Counted from the stretch's first letter, positions 9,510 through 20,134 are shown. The stretch is 64,000 nt of DNA from Nilaparvata lugens (GCF_014356525.2 NC_052516.1:20354257-20418256), one strand, 5' to 3'. Program-made: numbers and translations. The notes: a model not told the origin generated them from the letters alone.

Positions 9510-10384
9510 CATTATCGTTAGTTCTATGTTGGGTTTCAACATGTGAATCAGTTCAGCTCTAAAATCAAATTCAAATAATCTAGTCAAATCTAATTGATTA
9601 AACAAGAAAACGTATTGTGATGTTAATTTAACATACACATAATATAAATATTGAATAATAAACTATATTTTATTATGATTAATATTCAACAATATCTCTT
9701 TAACGGTAACAGTGTGAAGTATGTTTTTCTCTACTATCGTAAAGTTAAGTAATCTTCCGATTTCGTTTATTTTCATCAAAATGTGAATGTGTCAAGAGGA
9801 GAAAACAATATAATTTTATTCCAACCATAGCTTTGTTCTGTTTTATTCTCCCTACAAGAGAAGGGAATTCTCTTCAAGAGAAAAGAATTTACAATCATTT
9901 TTTTACTGATGAGACATAGTATTCTGATTAGTTGAAGATGTGAGAATATTAGCGAATATAAAATGATTACAAGGATGGAATTGATTCTTGTAATTGCATA
10001 AAATCATATTTTGATCCAATTTGTTGATAGGTATTTTCCAATTAGGAAAATTAATAATCTCTGATGTAAAATTAGAATTAAAAATTGATGAATTTTTCAA
10101 ATTGAATCAAATTTTGAACGATGTAGGGAAAGAGACGAACATGAGAGAATGAATGAATTCTCAACAGATTGTTAGAGTGGGTAGCATGTAGAAGAAAGCT
10201 GAACAGGATGGTTCTTTATTCAACGCTAATTAATTTCGTGTAATTACAGTAGCCAATATTAAGCTGAACACAATGAAGAGCAGCCGTGTATCGAATGTTA
10301 ACAAGTATTGAGTACCGTATTGAACATGTTTCATGATTCACTCCGTACTATCAGCATCGAGTGAGAGGCAAGCATTCATGTTAT
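9510..10384. other. Unclassified AT-rich sequence
   Basis: I see no gene or known repeat. There is a small local duplication AAGAGAA(G/A)GGAATTC-like at 9855-9890. Confidence 0.4.
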
Positions 10385-10445
10385 TCATGAGAAATTCTGA
10401 CAGTTTACAGTGAATTTCACCAAAGGAAATGATGCTGACAATAGA
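10385..10445. repeat. PAL1 half unit
   Basis: AATTCTGACAGTTTACAGTG then AATTTCACC: one arm of the PAL1 unit. The other arm is not evident. Confidence 0.4.
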
Positions 10446-10896
10446 GAAACTCGTGGAAATTCAGGTGCGCTTTTCCGGGAAACTGTTTGTAGATTTAATT
10501 CTGAGCGGGAATATTGAATGAAGTCTAATTCAGCCATAGTAGAAATGGCTGAGCAGTCCATTAAGTGATATTGGTTTTCGCAACTATTTGAATTTGAACC
10601 AGTGTGTAGTATCTGTGATGTCTATGAGGGGAGACTGAAATGTCCTAATAGTTGGTGTACTTAAAAGTTTGTTATGTAGGAATAGTTTTCGTTAGTTTAG
10701 TTTTGTTTAGGTTGTTTGGTTAGTTGGTTTTATAATTGTCAATTTGGTTGGATGTGGAGAAGTACGCAATTTGAATAATAATAATTATAAATGTAACTAC
10801 CGATATAGCACATGCTTGTCACATTGTGGCGAGACTTCGAGATAAAGTTAAATAAATCTGTTATTCATCCAAATACTCACATAACACAGTACTATT

Positions 10897-11480
10897 ATAC
10901 CGGGTGTCCCACAAAGAGATTTACACATTTAATTTTATATTACGTGCACATTCTTGCACCGAATGTTTTTAAATTCTACACAGTTTACAAAGTAGGTTCT
11001 GAAAATATTCTGGGAAAATTTCAGCTCTCTAACCTTCGTAGAAACAAAATGGCGGCATATTGAAAATTTGACCAATTCGCTTACTACTTCATGAGTTATT
11101 ATCTTATTTGTTGCAGTAGTATTGCCTCATTTGATGGTACCAGAAATGGATCAAGCAATCTTCCAACAAGATGGAGCTCAACTTCATTTCGCAAATCATG
11201 TTAAGCAATTATTAAATGACAAACTTCATGGCAGTCGGATTGGTCATGGAAGTGATTTTTCAGATTGGCCAGATTTAACTGTTTGTGACTTCTTTTTATG
11301 GGGTTACCTACTTAAAGGAGAAAGTTTATACCCATAAATTCAATAATGATGTGGAACTAGAACGATCAATTGAAGCGGTACTTTTCCGGATACCGCAGAG
11401 TTTCTTTGAAAGAGCTTACTAATCATTTCTTAAGCGCTGTTATCAGTGTGTTGCTGTAGATGGGTTTCAATTTCAATAAT
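10897..11480 (+). pseudogene. Broken DDE transposase fragment (Tc1/mariner-like superfamily)
   Basis: The segment 11122-11337 encodes IFQQDGAQLHFANHVKQLL and later PDLTVCDFFLWGYL. These correspond to the second catalytic Asp region (QQDGAPPH-type) and the DFFLWG block containing the third acidic position in this insect transposase group. The usual WPPRSPDL stretch is shortened here. After a frameshift near 11315, KEKVYTHKFNNDVELE, SFFERAY and RCYQCVAVDG continue the expected C-terminus, broken by one stop. ACCGGGTGTCCCACAAAG at 10897 resembles a terminal repeat, but no matching right end was found. The N-terminal helix-turn-helix half is missing. Non-functional. Confidence 0.65.
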
Positions 11481-11484
11481 TTTG

Positions 11485-12019
11485 GACTTTTGAGGTTTTC
11501 TGTTAGGCTTTGTTCTAGTTGTTTTCTTCAAAAGTCATATTGCCTTAAAGTGCAACAATAAAAATATTTTTTAAACCCAAAAACACCTTTTTAATGCTTT
11601 TAAAGTATTGTTATTACTTAATTTATATCGTTCTTCTGGATAATTGAAGGATTTGAAATGACGGCTTCAATATACGAGAATAAAGTAATACAGTAGTATA
11701 CAGTAATGGAATATTTTATAGAAGAAGTAGACTTATTGATATTGGAATAATCTTTTTGGAGCTTATTTACAAGCAGTATGTGGTAATAACACAACTGTAA
11801 CAATAAGAAGAGATCTCAATCTATTTTATACATCGTTCTGCTATATAATTTGAGGTTTTAAAACTTGAACTATTCTATGATATGATATTATATTACTACA
11901 TTACTATGTGAGTATACAGGTTACCTAATTTACTTAGATGAATATCTGAGCCTTGCACAAAACTTTACAGATCTTTAAACAGGATTCTATCTTCAAAAAG
12001 AGAAATTGAACAGATTTTC
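11485..12019. other. Unclassified AT-rich sequence
   Basis: No gene or known repeat recognised. Confidence 0.4.
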
Positions 12020-12359
12020 TTCTTTCTATTACTGGACCAATATAGATTTGGAACAGTATCGGTTGAGGTAGATTTTACCTACCGTAGAGGATAGAATAAA
12101 TTTCTCCCTCTTACTATACCTTTTTACTACTCCTCCCGGTCTTCGGTCATTGTAACCAAACAGGATACAATTTGGATCTTTTCAAATATTATATTCTATT
12201 TCTCTATTATAGTACCAAAAGTGTACAAGGAGACTTCTCAACAACAAGAAGCCAAACAAATTTACTCTGAGAGAGTTTACCGTTTTGAGTGCATTTTGCC
12301 TACCTTAGAGAGGAAAATTACAGGTTTTCTCCTCTCTACTGGACCAATATGGAACTAAG
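12020..12359. repeat. Imperfectly duplicated segment (TACTGGACCAATAT)
   Basis: TACTGGACCAATATAG, then GAACAGTATCGGTT with TACCTACCGTAGAGGA, at 12031-12100 recurs as CTACTGGACCAATATGGAAC and TGTATCGGTTTGAG at 12338-12375, preceded by CCTACCTTAGAGAGGA. Probably part of the element whose tail follows. Confidence 0.4.
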
Positions 12360-12648
12360 AATGTATCGGTTTGAGCGCAGGAGTTTCAACATGGAGTCTA
12401 ATGCCCGTGGAAATCCATCTTGATCCTGCGGAATAGCTTCTTACCGGAGACCAATTATTTTCCCTTCAGGGAAGCTAACTTGAAAGGAAGCCTTAAGTTA
12501 TCCTTCATTGTTGGATAGGATCTCGTTTGAGGCTTTCGGGGTGGCTTCAGCGAATACAGCTCGGGCTGTTATGGTTCAAATGTGGCTAATTCATCATCGC
12601 TATGCTATGAGATTCGTCCTGCACTTGTACTTATACATATACCTAATA

Positions 12649-12681
<33 letters not shown>
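12360..12681 (+). mobile_element. Non-LTR retrotransposon 3' end with (AAAT)n tail
   Basis: A GC-richer segment (GCCTTAAGTTATCC, GGCTTTCGGGGTGG) runs into AATATT(AAAT)7-type repeats at 12649-12681. This layout is typical of a 5'-truncated non-LTR element. No coding remains are readable. Confidence 0.45.
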
Positions 12682-13134
12682 CTACATAACATTACATAGT
12701 CCAGTCAAATAGATGGTTTTACTAGTAAGAGTCCCGAAAGTATTTTTGTGAATGGTGTTATGTGGATTTTGAGGGCTGAATTGGAATATCAGATCTCCTG
12801 AAACACAGTTCCACCTCCAACAACCCAATCATTTCTGATTTTTTAAATTTGAAATTTGTCTGTTTTTGAAGTATAAATTTTTGTTCTTTCAATAGTGAAA
12901 TCACCCATGGACTTTAGAATATATTTGGAAATGGACAGATTTGGGCATGAGCCTTTTATGCCTTTTCATAATATAAGTATGATGATTGTACACTAGTAGT
13001 TCTGTGAACAGTAGACCTCGCGCTCAGTAAGTTACATTGACCTATTGTTATGTTTTCTCAAAAATTAATAAATAATTTATCAATTTAATATGTCTAGAAA
13101 AAATCATAAATAAACATAGAGCTTTCTGTCCTAT

Positions 13135-13545
13135 CGTACCGTGACGTGTCCTCCCGGAATGTTAGTGTGAGCGCTGTTATCAGGTCTGGCTGCAACTGTC
13201 TACAACGTTGATGGAAAGATACATTTTCAAGATGTTCGATGTTTTTGAACGGGTAGTATTATAGTCTACTAGACAGCTGTTTTATGATGAATAGTTCTAT
13301 AGTCTGATTTTTACTCTAATATTGGCGTATGATGGAGGCTCCTTATTCCTTTTATATTATCCTTGAAATGCAAAATTTCCAAAAACCTTGTATATACGTC
13401 GACGCGCAATTTAAAAAGGAACATACCTGTCAAATTTAATGAAAATCTATTACCGCGTTTCGCCGTAAATGCGAAACATATAAACATTAAGAGAAATGCC
13501 AAACCATCGATTTGAATCTTATACCTCACTTCGCTCGGTCAATGA
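13135..13545 (-). repeat. Interspersed repeat with GAGCGAAGTGAGGT end
   Basis: On the minus strand it starts GACCGAGCGAAGTGAGGTAT and passes GCATTTACGGCGAAACGCGG and TTGCGCGTCGACGTATATAC. It is GC-richer than its surroundings. It is a style of repeat I associate with planthopper sequence, but I cannot place it in a class. Confidence 0.4.
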
Positions 13546-13862
13546 TTGAATAAATAGATAGAAGCATCCATTCCTTGGACAGGACAACTATCTGCTCCTT
13601 TTATCAGAATTTGAAATAGATGAAAGAATGAGCAATCAAATTAAACTCCATATCCCAAATAAAAATCTAGTTAAAATTTCTCAAAATCCAGTTAAAGTTG
13701 ATACAAATTATACATTCAGAATAGAATAAAATAGTATGATTTTTTATGATGACGTGGTGAAGTTTGGACAGTAATGTCCTCTTTAACACTTAACCACGTC
13801 GTTAGCAAATCATTTGGTGGAATATCAGTTTCCAATTGAACAATATTTTTCTATTCTTACCA

Positions 13863-14831
13863 GTTAAATGTATGTATTCTAAGGATACAAAATCATGGTT
13901 TCGATATGTAGATGATATTATCTGCTTATAGAAAGGAAGTAACAGACAACTAGACAATTTTCTTTCCTATCTGAATGGATTACATCAGAGTATAAAATTC
14001 ACTGTAGAGGTAGAACAGGATTGTGTATTGAATTTTCTAGATTTAAGAATAGATCATAGCACTGGTTTTCACAAGTTCTCTATTTTCAGAAAACCAACCC
14101 ATGATGATGTTATCATTCCTTTTCATTCTTGTCATCCTATTTCTCACAAACTTGCTGATTTCAATAGCATGCTCTATAGAGCACTGACAATACCTATGAG
14201 CCATCATGATTTTGATATTGAGATCACTAGAATTAAACAGATAGCTGTCACAAATGGGTATGAAGAAAGTATGGTGGACAGATTATTGAGTAAAATTAAT
14301 AGACATATTTCAATCAATTCTAGCTTTGTAGGCTCAAACTGTGAGGAGAAGACTTGGATAAAAATCCCATATTTTGGCCTTGTATCTGATAAGATAGGTA
14401 GGAAATTGAAGAGGAATGGATCTTAAGTTGCTTTCAAGACCAAACCGATTTTAAATAGTCTATTTAGCTGGAGTAAAGACAAAATTGATATTTGGGATAA
14501 AGGTTGGGTGTACAAACTTAAATGTAGTGATTGTAATGCTTGTTATGTGGGTCAAACTGGTAGAAGTTTCAAAAGTAGAATTAAAGAACACATCAGAGAT
14601 TGGAATAAACAAAATGGGGAATCTAACTTCGCAGAACATTTGATAACAAATAATCACAAGTGCACAGTTAAGGAGAATGTTGAGTTTCTGCATGTTAATA
14701 ACAAATGCAGATCTTTGAATATACTAGAGGCTTCAGAAATAACAAGAGTAATTAAGGAAAATTCCCAGTATAGTTTAAATGACCAGATTCATTTCAACCA
14801 ATACAACACTACAAATTTAGTGTTATCTTAA
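13863..14831 (+). pseudogene. Penelope reverse transcriptase / GIY-YIG polyprotein, two in-frame stops
   Basis: All pieces are in one frame. RT motif C is visible as WFRYVDDIICL, followed by a TAG at 13929. Then come the RT thumb (VLNFLDLRIDH) and the linker to GLVSDKIGRKLKRNGS, followed by a TAA at 14424. The last part encodes VYKLKCSDCNACYVGQTGR, SFKSRIKEHI and NFAEHLITNNH. That is a GIY-YIG nuclease with the YVGQTGR half of the motif, the catalytic Arg region and conserved Cys/His residues, and it ends at 14831. Family members are roughly 700-800 residues; only about 320 codons remain. The two stops are single substitutions, so decay is mild. Confidence 0.8.
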
Positions 14832-14939
14832 AATTGTAAGCATACATTAGTCAATAGTTTTTCCATTTACATATCTGTTTAATTATCTTTCACACCTGTT
14901 TTCTTGGTTCTTATTTTGTACTGAAAGTAATTTTGTTAT

Positions 14940-15120
14940 CATGGCGATTCTGTTGCTTGAGCCGCCATTTTGTCACACCGTTGAGTGGGAGGAGACTGTC
15001 TAGCTGGGCCAATGGCAGGCGTTCTTGTCCTTGACCAATAGCAGTACTCGCCTACTAGTATAAATTCTGCTGCTCTCGTATTTAGTTCTAGTTTATCAAA
15101 GATTGACAATGGTGTAATAA
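14940..15120 (+). promoter_or_regulatory. Candidate promoter in Penelope terminal region
   Basis: Two CCAAT boxes (GGGCCAATGG near 15007 and GACCAATAGC near 15035) precede TAGTATAAATTCTG at 15055-15068. The spacing fits RNA polymerase II promoters. Inference from motifs only. Confidence 0.4.
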
Positions 15121-15179
15121 CCGAAACCGGTCTTTCTAATTATAAATAAAGCTTTGGTTTTTGACAATTTCTTAGTCTT

Positions 15180-15480
15180 TTTCATTCGATACAAAATCAC
15201 CTTTCAGAGAAAACTAATGACTCATTCAAGACTATTAAACGAATGATATTTGACTTTTGATATTTATGGATATTTTGGGAAACAATTTTATCATGGGAGA
15301 GTCACTTAGCTCACAATCTGATAATTATTTAAATGTATAATGATTCAGTTATGATCTTGAATATAATTTCCTGTGATGATAACTGTATTCCGTTGAGAAT
15401 GACACAAGTGTTTCCGAGGAGCATTTATTCGAGATTAATTAATCATCGGGTTGAAGTTAGTGAAGTTTTATGAAAAAGGT
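15180..15480. other. Unclassified AT-rich sequence
   Basis: No gene or known repeat between the Penelope element and the triplet-rich patch. Confidence 0.4.
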
Positions 15481-15499
15481 CTCATTCAAGACGAACACA

Positions 15500-15760
15500 T
15501 CTCCCTCTCCCCCTTTAAAGAGAATGAGGAGGAGGAGGTGGAGGGGGAATGAAGGGGGGGTCCACTTTGTGTGTCGCTGTTTGAAATCTTCTCAACTGTC
15601 AAGAAACCAGGCCAGCTCGTGTCCCCTTTTCTCCTATGACGTCATATTCATGACCCTGAGGGGTGATCCACCTCCTCCTCATCCAACTACTCCTCCTCCT
15701 CCTCCTCCTTCTCTTTCTCGTCCTTCTCCTCATCCCTTGACTGCTGAAAAGCAAGCAGTT
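15500..15760. repeat. Triplet-rich patch (AGG)n then (CCT)n
   Basis: 15525-15560 is GAGGAGG-rich and 15668-15735 is CTCCTCCTCC-rich, so the two could pair as an imperfect hairpin. A GC-richer segment lies between. The 128-codon frame is a product of low complexity. Confidence 0.55.
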
Positions 15761-15849
15761 TTCTGTGGAAGTGTTTATATGCAGTACTTGGTTCTACTTT
15801 TGCCCGCTAGGTGGCGAGTTTCATTTCAAACTAACTTTTCTCTCACTAG

Positions 15850-16640
15850 AAACTAGAAATATCTTCCACTTTCTCTTTCGTTAACTATCACTCTTTTCCT
15901 GTCTCTTCTTCTCTCTCCCTATTTTAACATACATCCCTTTTGTCACATATATGAATAAAGAACTCTAATCTAATTCAATCTAATGTTTCTCACTACATAA
16001 CTCTCTCGCTCATTCATCTCTTTTTGAGTTCTTCATCACTGTCTGTCTCACTCTTCTGGCTTCTTTGAAGTCTGCATTATAGTCATCTCAATTCCTTATC
16101 TGCTTTCTTTTATCTACAGTATGTTTGTTTTCTCCTCCTTTTCCTTCTCCCATTTCTCCTGCTTCTATCATATCCCTCCTTCTCCTACTTCTTCCACTTC
16201 CTCTTCCCCTTACTCACGTATCAGTTCCCATCAACTCTATCCTCCCCCTCCTCTCGATTCTCCTCCACATCCTCTTCCTCCTTCTTCTCTCTCCTTCCCC
16301 TACTTCTAACTCCACTTATTCTACACCTACTCTTTCTATTTTTCTTCTTCCTCTTCTTCTTCTCCTTTCTCATTTTTTCTTCTTCTTCCTACTTTTTTCT
16401 TCTTCTTTTTATTATTTCTTCTTGTTTTTCTCCTTCTTCTTCTCTCTCCTTTTTTTCTTCTTTCTTTTTTTCATTTCTTCTTTTTTTTCTCCTTCCTCTT
16501 CTTTTTTTTCTCCATTTTTCTTCCATCCATCTTTCTCTCCTCAACCTCTTTATTCCTTGTCTGACACTTTATTTGGCTTCCTCTCCTCCACGTTTCTCTC
16601 ATTCACTCTCTCTCTCTCTCTCTATTACTGAACTCAAGTA
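15850..16640 (-). repeat. Pyrimidine tract of about 750 bp
   Basis: The plus strand is almost only C/T (CTTCTTCCTC, TTTTTTCTTC), densest at 16100-16570, ending in (TC)n at 16602-16622. Frames rich in Ser/Phe/Leu are artefacts. Confidence 0.8.
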
Positions 16641-16697
16641 CGTAGAGAACGCTTTTACTCTTTCTCGTTTATCTCAAGTACGTAGAGAACGTTTCCT
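16628..16697 (+). repeat. Short duplication CTCAAGTACGTAGAGAACG
   Basis: Two identical 19-bp copies about 40 bp apart, followed by repeated CAAGTAGAT motifs up to 16945. Confidence 0.6.
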
Positions 16698-16979
16698 TAT
16701 AAACCTACTTGAGAGGGTTATTTGTGCTGGCACCGAAATATCTCCGACTGATCTATTTTGATACCTGGCTGAGCTTATGAAACAGTCTCACACCTGGCAA
16801 GTGGCAAATCAGATAACTCATGATTGCTCACAAGTAGATCTCAGTGAGTTCACAAGATCTTGTAGAAAATATGAAGTTGGATTTGTCTCAAGTAGATTTG
16901 AGTGATGTCGTTGTGAGATTGCTCAGATTGTACAAGTGGATTCCAGTGATTTCTTAAGCGCTCGAAGAAAATTTGTAAT

Positions 16980-17047
16980 CCTGTTGAATTACATAAAGAG
17001 TACTTGAAAGGAAATTAACTTCTCAAGACTGAGAAAATTGAAGCACT
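16980..17047 (+). repeat. Direct repeat, left copy
   Basis: GAATTACATAAAGAGTACTT and AACTTCTCAAGACTGAGAAA are repeated with about 85% identity at 17752-17820, on the far side of the SINE dimer. Confidence 0.6.
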
Positions 17048-17205
17048 CACGTGTTGGTCTTTCTGTGTCTACTTTTTGCGTGAAGTAAATACAGTGTTTA
17101 CACATCTATATTTGGATCGTATTTGTGAACAATTATTGAGAACCAGTTTGAATTTCCAACTATCAATTTTAAAGTATACCAATCAAGTATAGTTTTTTAT
17201 GAATT

Positions 17206-17217
17206 TCATAGTACCTA
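17206..17217 (+). repeat. 12-bp target-site duplication, left
   Basis: TCATAGTACCTA occurs here and again at 17626-17637, exactly flanking the inverted SINE dimer. A duplication this long points to insertion by retrotransposition rather than a cut-and-paste transposase. Confidence 0.65.
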
Positions 17218-17625
17218 CAGATGGAATTAAATAGAGAATGCATTTATTCAAATGCTAATAGTTATTATTGGACGAAAATCCTAAATGAATGCTGCAAATC
17301 ACCCCGAAGACCTCTGCTACTGCAGACATTGACAACAGGGCTAACAGCTAGATGGAAATTCGATGAGAACTACTATCCAAAAATTAGTTGCCAGCCCGGG
17401 AATCGAACCCGGTACCTACCAATTGCTAGTCAGGAATGCTTGCCCTTACACCAAACTGACAATCTCTGGATAGCAGCGCTCATTTTATACGAAGCCATAG
17501 CGGCCAACTAGTTACAGATGGAATTAAATAGATAATGCATGTTAGCCCAGTTGTCTGCAGTAGCAGAGGTCTTCGGGGTGATTTGCAGCATTCATTTAGG
17601 ATTTTCGTTCAATAATAATTATATA
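17218..17625 (-). mobile_element. Inverted SINE dimer
   Basis: The minus strand carries a tRNA-like head (17388-17461) and a body ending at 17218 (...TTAATTCCATCTG). A second, headless copy of the body lies in plus orientation at 17514-17625. The shared block around CAGAGGTCTTCGGGGTGATT and ATTTGCAGCATTCATTTAGG gives long arms. It is flanked by a 12-bp direct repeat. A headless palindromic copy is at 59032-59312 and a fragment at 57884. Confidence 0.6.
17388..17461 (-). other. tRNA-like RNA polymerase III promoter region of a SINE
   Basis: On the minus strand, TGTCAGT and GCTGGCA can pair as a 7-bp acceptor stem with two G-U pairs. CCGGG/TTCGATT/CCCGG forms a perfect T arm that includes B box GGTTCGATTCC, and TGGTGTAAGGGC fits the A box. 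The anticodon arm is poor, so it is tRNA-derived rather than a working tRNA gene. Confidence 0.65.
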
Positions 17626-17751
17626 TCATAGTACCTAGTTGAAGACTAATAAACCGTTCCATTTTAACTGAAATTGATATGAATATTGTTTGTGAAGGTA
17701 AAACTCGTTGGTTGAGTCTTCTATATTGTCAAGGATTGAATTAAAAGTTAT

Positions 17752-17820
17752 TTTGAATGACATAAAGAGTGCTTAAAAAACTTAGGTAACTTCTCAAGAC
17801 GGAGAAAATTGAAGCACTCA
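17752..17820 (+). repeat. Direct repeat, right copy
   Basis: Matches 16980-17047 (GACATAAAGAGTGCTT, AACTTCTCAAGACGGAGAAA). See the left copy. Confidence 0.6.
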
Positions 17821-18062
17821 GTTCCACTTCCCAGTTTCCCATTCTCTTCAAAGATTGGGCTTTGAAAAAATTATATCATCAATTTTAGAATGTCTCATCA
17901 CCATTACTTTAAATTGAAAAGTGTTTCTTCCTGTGAATTGATCAATTGAACGATGCTAGAAATAACCTTAAATTGATGAACCCACATTTGGGATTGTTGT
18001 ATGAATTAACACTAAACATGTAGAAGACACATTATACGAAATTTCTAAAACTAACCATTGTA

Positions 18063-18446
18063 TCCTATATATTAAGCGAGCAATTTCTGTATTTTTATAT
18101 CTGGTTATCTATCTGGTTATTTATATTATTTTATATCTGGTTATTTATGTTCAACGGATCTCGAAAACGGCTCTAACGATTTCCTCGAAAACAGAGTAGG
18201 TTTATTGAATAAAAATTCGATAGCACTAGGTCTCATCCTTGGGAGAACTCGCTGAACGACATTAAAATTCATCCTTGGCTGGAACAGCGAGTGAGTATGT
18301 GAAAAATCAGAATATCGCATCCCCGAAATTCATAAGATGACATACAGGTATAGCCAGCTGTGGAATATAAACACGACCATTTCAGAGAATTGTGCTCTGT
18401 TTATCAATAGATAGAAATAATGAGCGAAGCTCGGTGCCCCGATATT
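18063..18446 (+). mobile_element. Non-autonomous Helitron-like element
   Basis: The 5' end TCCTATATATTAAGCGAGCA begins with TC and is followed by TATCTGGTTATTTAT repeats and AACGGATCTCGAAAACGGCT, words common to a widespread arthropod Helitron group. Near the 3' end GAGCGAAGCTC is a GC-rich hairpin about 15 nt before the end (GATATT). It is 384 bp and non-coding. A strict CTRR terminus is not seen, so class assignment rests on the 5' end, the hairpin and recalled family likeness. Confidence 0.5.
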
Positions 18447-18449
18447 ATA

Positions 18450-19165
18450 ATTGTAAACTATCTATTCTCTGTAATTGATGTGGTAGTTTTAGTTTTCTTT
18501 GGGAAATAAACATTTATTTTTCTATCAATTATAATAAAAACTGTTCTGGGCTGTAGCACTGGAGGAAACACTAGAGTATAGTACAGACTGTAGCCTCTGG
18601 TTTCCTTATAGTTGTAAATGATTGGATAAGTTATAATGGAAAGATAATTGCCACAAAAACCAAAGCAATATGAGTGGTTCTCCATTTTTATCCTTGTAAA
18701 AAATCTTCATTTCACAAGAGAATAATACTCGAACTGAAAAAGCTCTCTCGGCTTCCCACTCATCTCCCACAAGCCCAAACTAGAAAAGAATGGATTCCGA
18801 CTTATTTCCAGCGCGAAATTAGGCCACACATAGAAACCTCGTTAGCCGGCTTCAATTTGGATGTGATATATATGTGATCGTTATCTATATATGTGATGTG
18901 TGCAATTGATCACATATCCAACGATCCGTAACGTGGGGCATTGGACGGGGCGCATTCTGGTGCTGACAGATGTAAGTGAATTAGGCCCGGCAAAAACCGC
19001 CGTATCAATCAATCAATTGATTAATTCAAAGTCCTGCTCGAGGTGATTCAATCGTCGAAACCAATCCTGCCTTCCAGGCACCACATATATCTCATCTCTA
19101 ACTAGATCATAATAAGATGGATATTGATAACATGTTTTGTTACTTCCATTAGAAAGCATCGTCGT
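18450..19165. other. Unclassified AT-rich sequence
   Basis: I see no gene. Notable small features are repeated GTGATATATATGTGATC-like words at 18860-18910 and (ATCA)4 at 19003. Confidence 0.4.
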
Positions 19166-19167
19166 TA

Positions 19168-19500
19168 AGATTGATTGATTGATTGATTTACTCCATTTTC
19201 TTTGCCAGGTCTGAAGAGCCTATGGCAAACATCAAGTTACAGAAATATATTGCAAACTCAAATCACAGGGATAAAGAAATAACAAAAATTGAAAATATAA
19301 ATAAAATTACTCCATTTTTTTGAGTAGCAGAATGATCATATTTTTAGAATGAGGCTTGTTTTTAAATAATAGCTTGTTGTAGAAGAAGAATACTTGATAT
19401 ATTTCATAAAATAACACATAGTTAACAATAAGTTTATAGTATTACAGGTATCGTTAATTTACAAAATATCATTATTGAATACTCCATTACGGTTTTAAAC
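19168..19500 (-). mobile_element. Non-LTR 3' end with (AATC)n tail
   Basis: On the minus strand an AT-rich UTR ends AAATGGAGTAAATC and continues into about five ATCA units (19168-19191). It is a different family from the 23-kb element because the UTR sequence is unrelated. The 5' limit is uncertain. Confidence 0.45.
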
Positions 19501-19544
19501 TATCAATCTCAGATAAACTGAGAAAAGCTAAATTGTATCATGTT

Positions 19545-20134
19545 TAGGGCCGGTTTCCGAGCTTATACAACATTTCAAATTAATCAGTTCAGTAGTTCGT
19601 ACGTGATAATAAGTCACATATTCATTTTGTATCCTGTACATGTATAAGTCAATTCCTTTCTTTATATTCATGGCCGGTTTCCGAGCTCGGGATTTAGCTA
19701 AGTTCTAGACTTTAAACAGCAGGAGTCAGAAAATTGGCTTTCCAAAACCTGTAATATGTAATAGGCGTAGTCGCAGTTTTTATGATAATCTTTTTTCTCA
19801 TTTCTATAATTATTGAAAACGTTTTTCCTTGACAAAATGAAACATTCCTACATAATTCAAAATAGCTCAAACTTTACACTATTTTCTCTTTATTTTTTTT
19901 GTGTTCAATTTTGTAGTTTTTCGAAATTTGATTTAAACGTGGACTGCAACTACGTCCGGTTTCGGAAATCCATTTTTTGACTCCAGCTATCTAGAGCTTA
20001 GCTAAATCCCGAACTCGGAAACCGGCCCTAAATATGAAAAAAGGAATTGGCTTATACCAAGTAAGGGATAGAAAATAAATGTTTGACGCATTATCACGTA
20101 TGAACAACTGAACTGTTTAATTTGAAATGTTACA
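19545..20134. mobile_element. Outer palindromic element, interrupted
   Basis: Arms of about 105 bp read ACATTTCAAATTAATCAGTT through AAGTCAATTCC on the left and the complementary AGGAATTGGCTTATACCAAG through TTTGAAATGT on the right. The centre is occupied by another palindromic element (19672-20027). A GGCCGGTTTCCGAG motif also precedes the left arm. Confidence 0.6.
19672..20027. mobile_element. Inner MITE with GGCCGGTTTCCGAG terminal repeats
   Basis: The left terminus GGCCGGTTTCCGAGCTCGGG continues with ATTTAGCTAAG. The right terminus is the complement (CTTAGCTAAATCCC, CTCGGAAACCGGCC). Arms are about 38-40 bp and the centre is AT-rich and non-coding. It lies inside the outer element, so it inserted later. 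Confidence 0.65.

Larger units (their letters stand above)
13861..15180 (+). mobile_element. Penelope-like element, 5'-truncated
   Basis: It contains the end of a reverse transcriptase, a GIY-YIG endonuclease and a 3' terminal region ending in AATAAAGC near 15150. The 5' part of the RT, including the first catalytic Asp, is missing. The 3' region after 14831 carries CCAAT boxes and a TATAAA (15059), consistent with the promoter-bearing terminal repeats of Penelope elements. GATTGACAATGGTGTAAT and ACCGAAACCGGT lie just before the end. Confidence 0.8.

Noticed and set aside
14830..15180. Hammerhead ribozyme in the Penelope terminal region
   Set aside because: Such ribozymes are known in these elements, but I could not find a CTGATGA...GAAA core here.
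16125..16631. 168-codon Leu/Phe/Ser-rich frame
   Set aside because: Produced by the C/T tract; no stops are expected in such sequence and no domain is present.
17388..17461. Functional tRNA gene
   Set aside because: Good T arm and acceptor, but the anticodon arm does not pair well and it sits in a SINE with body and TSD.
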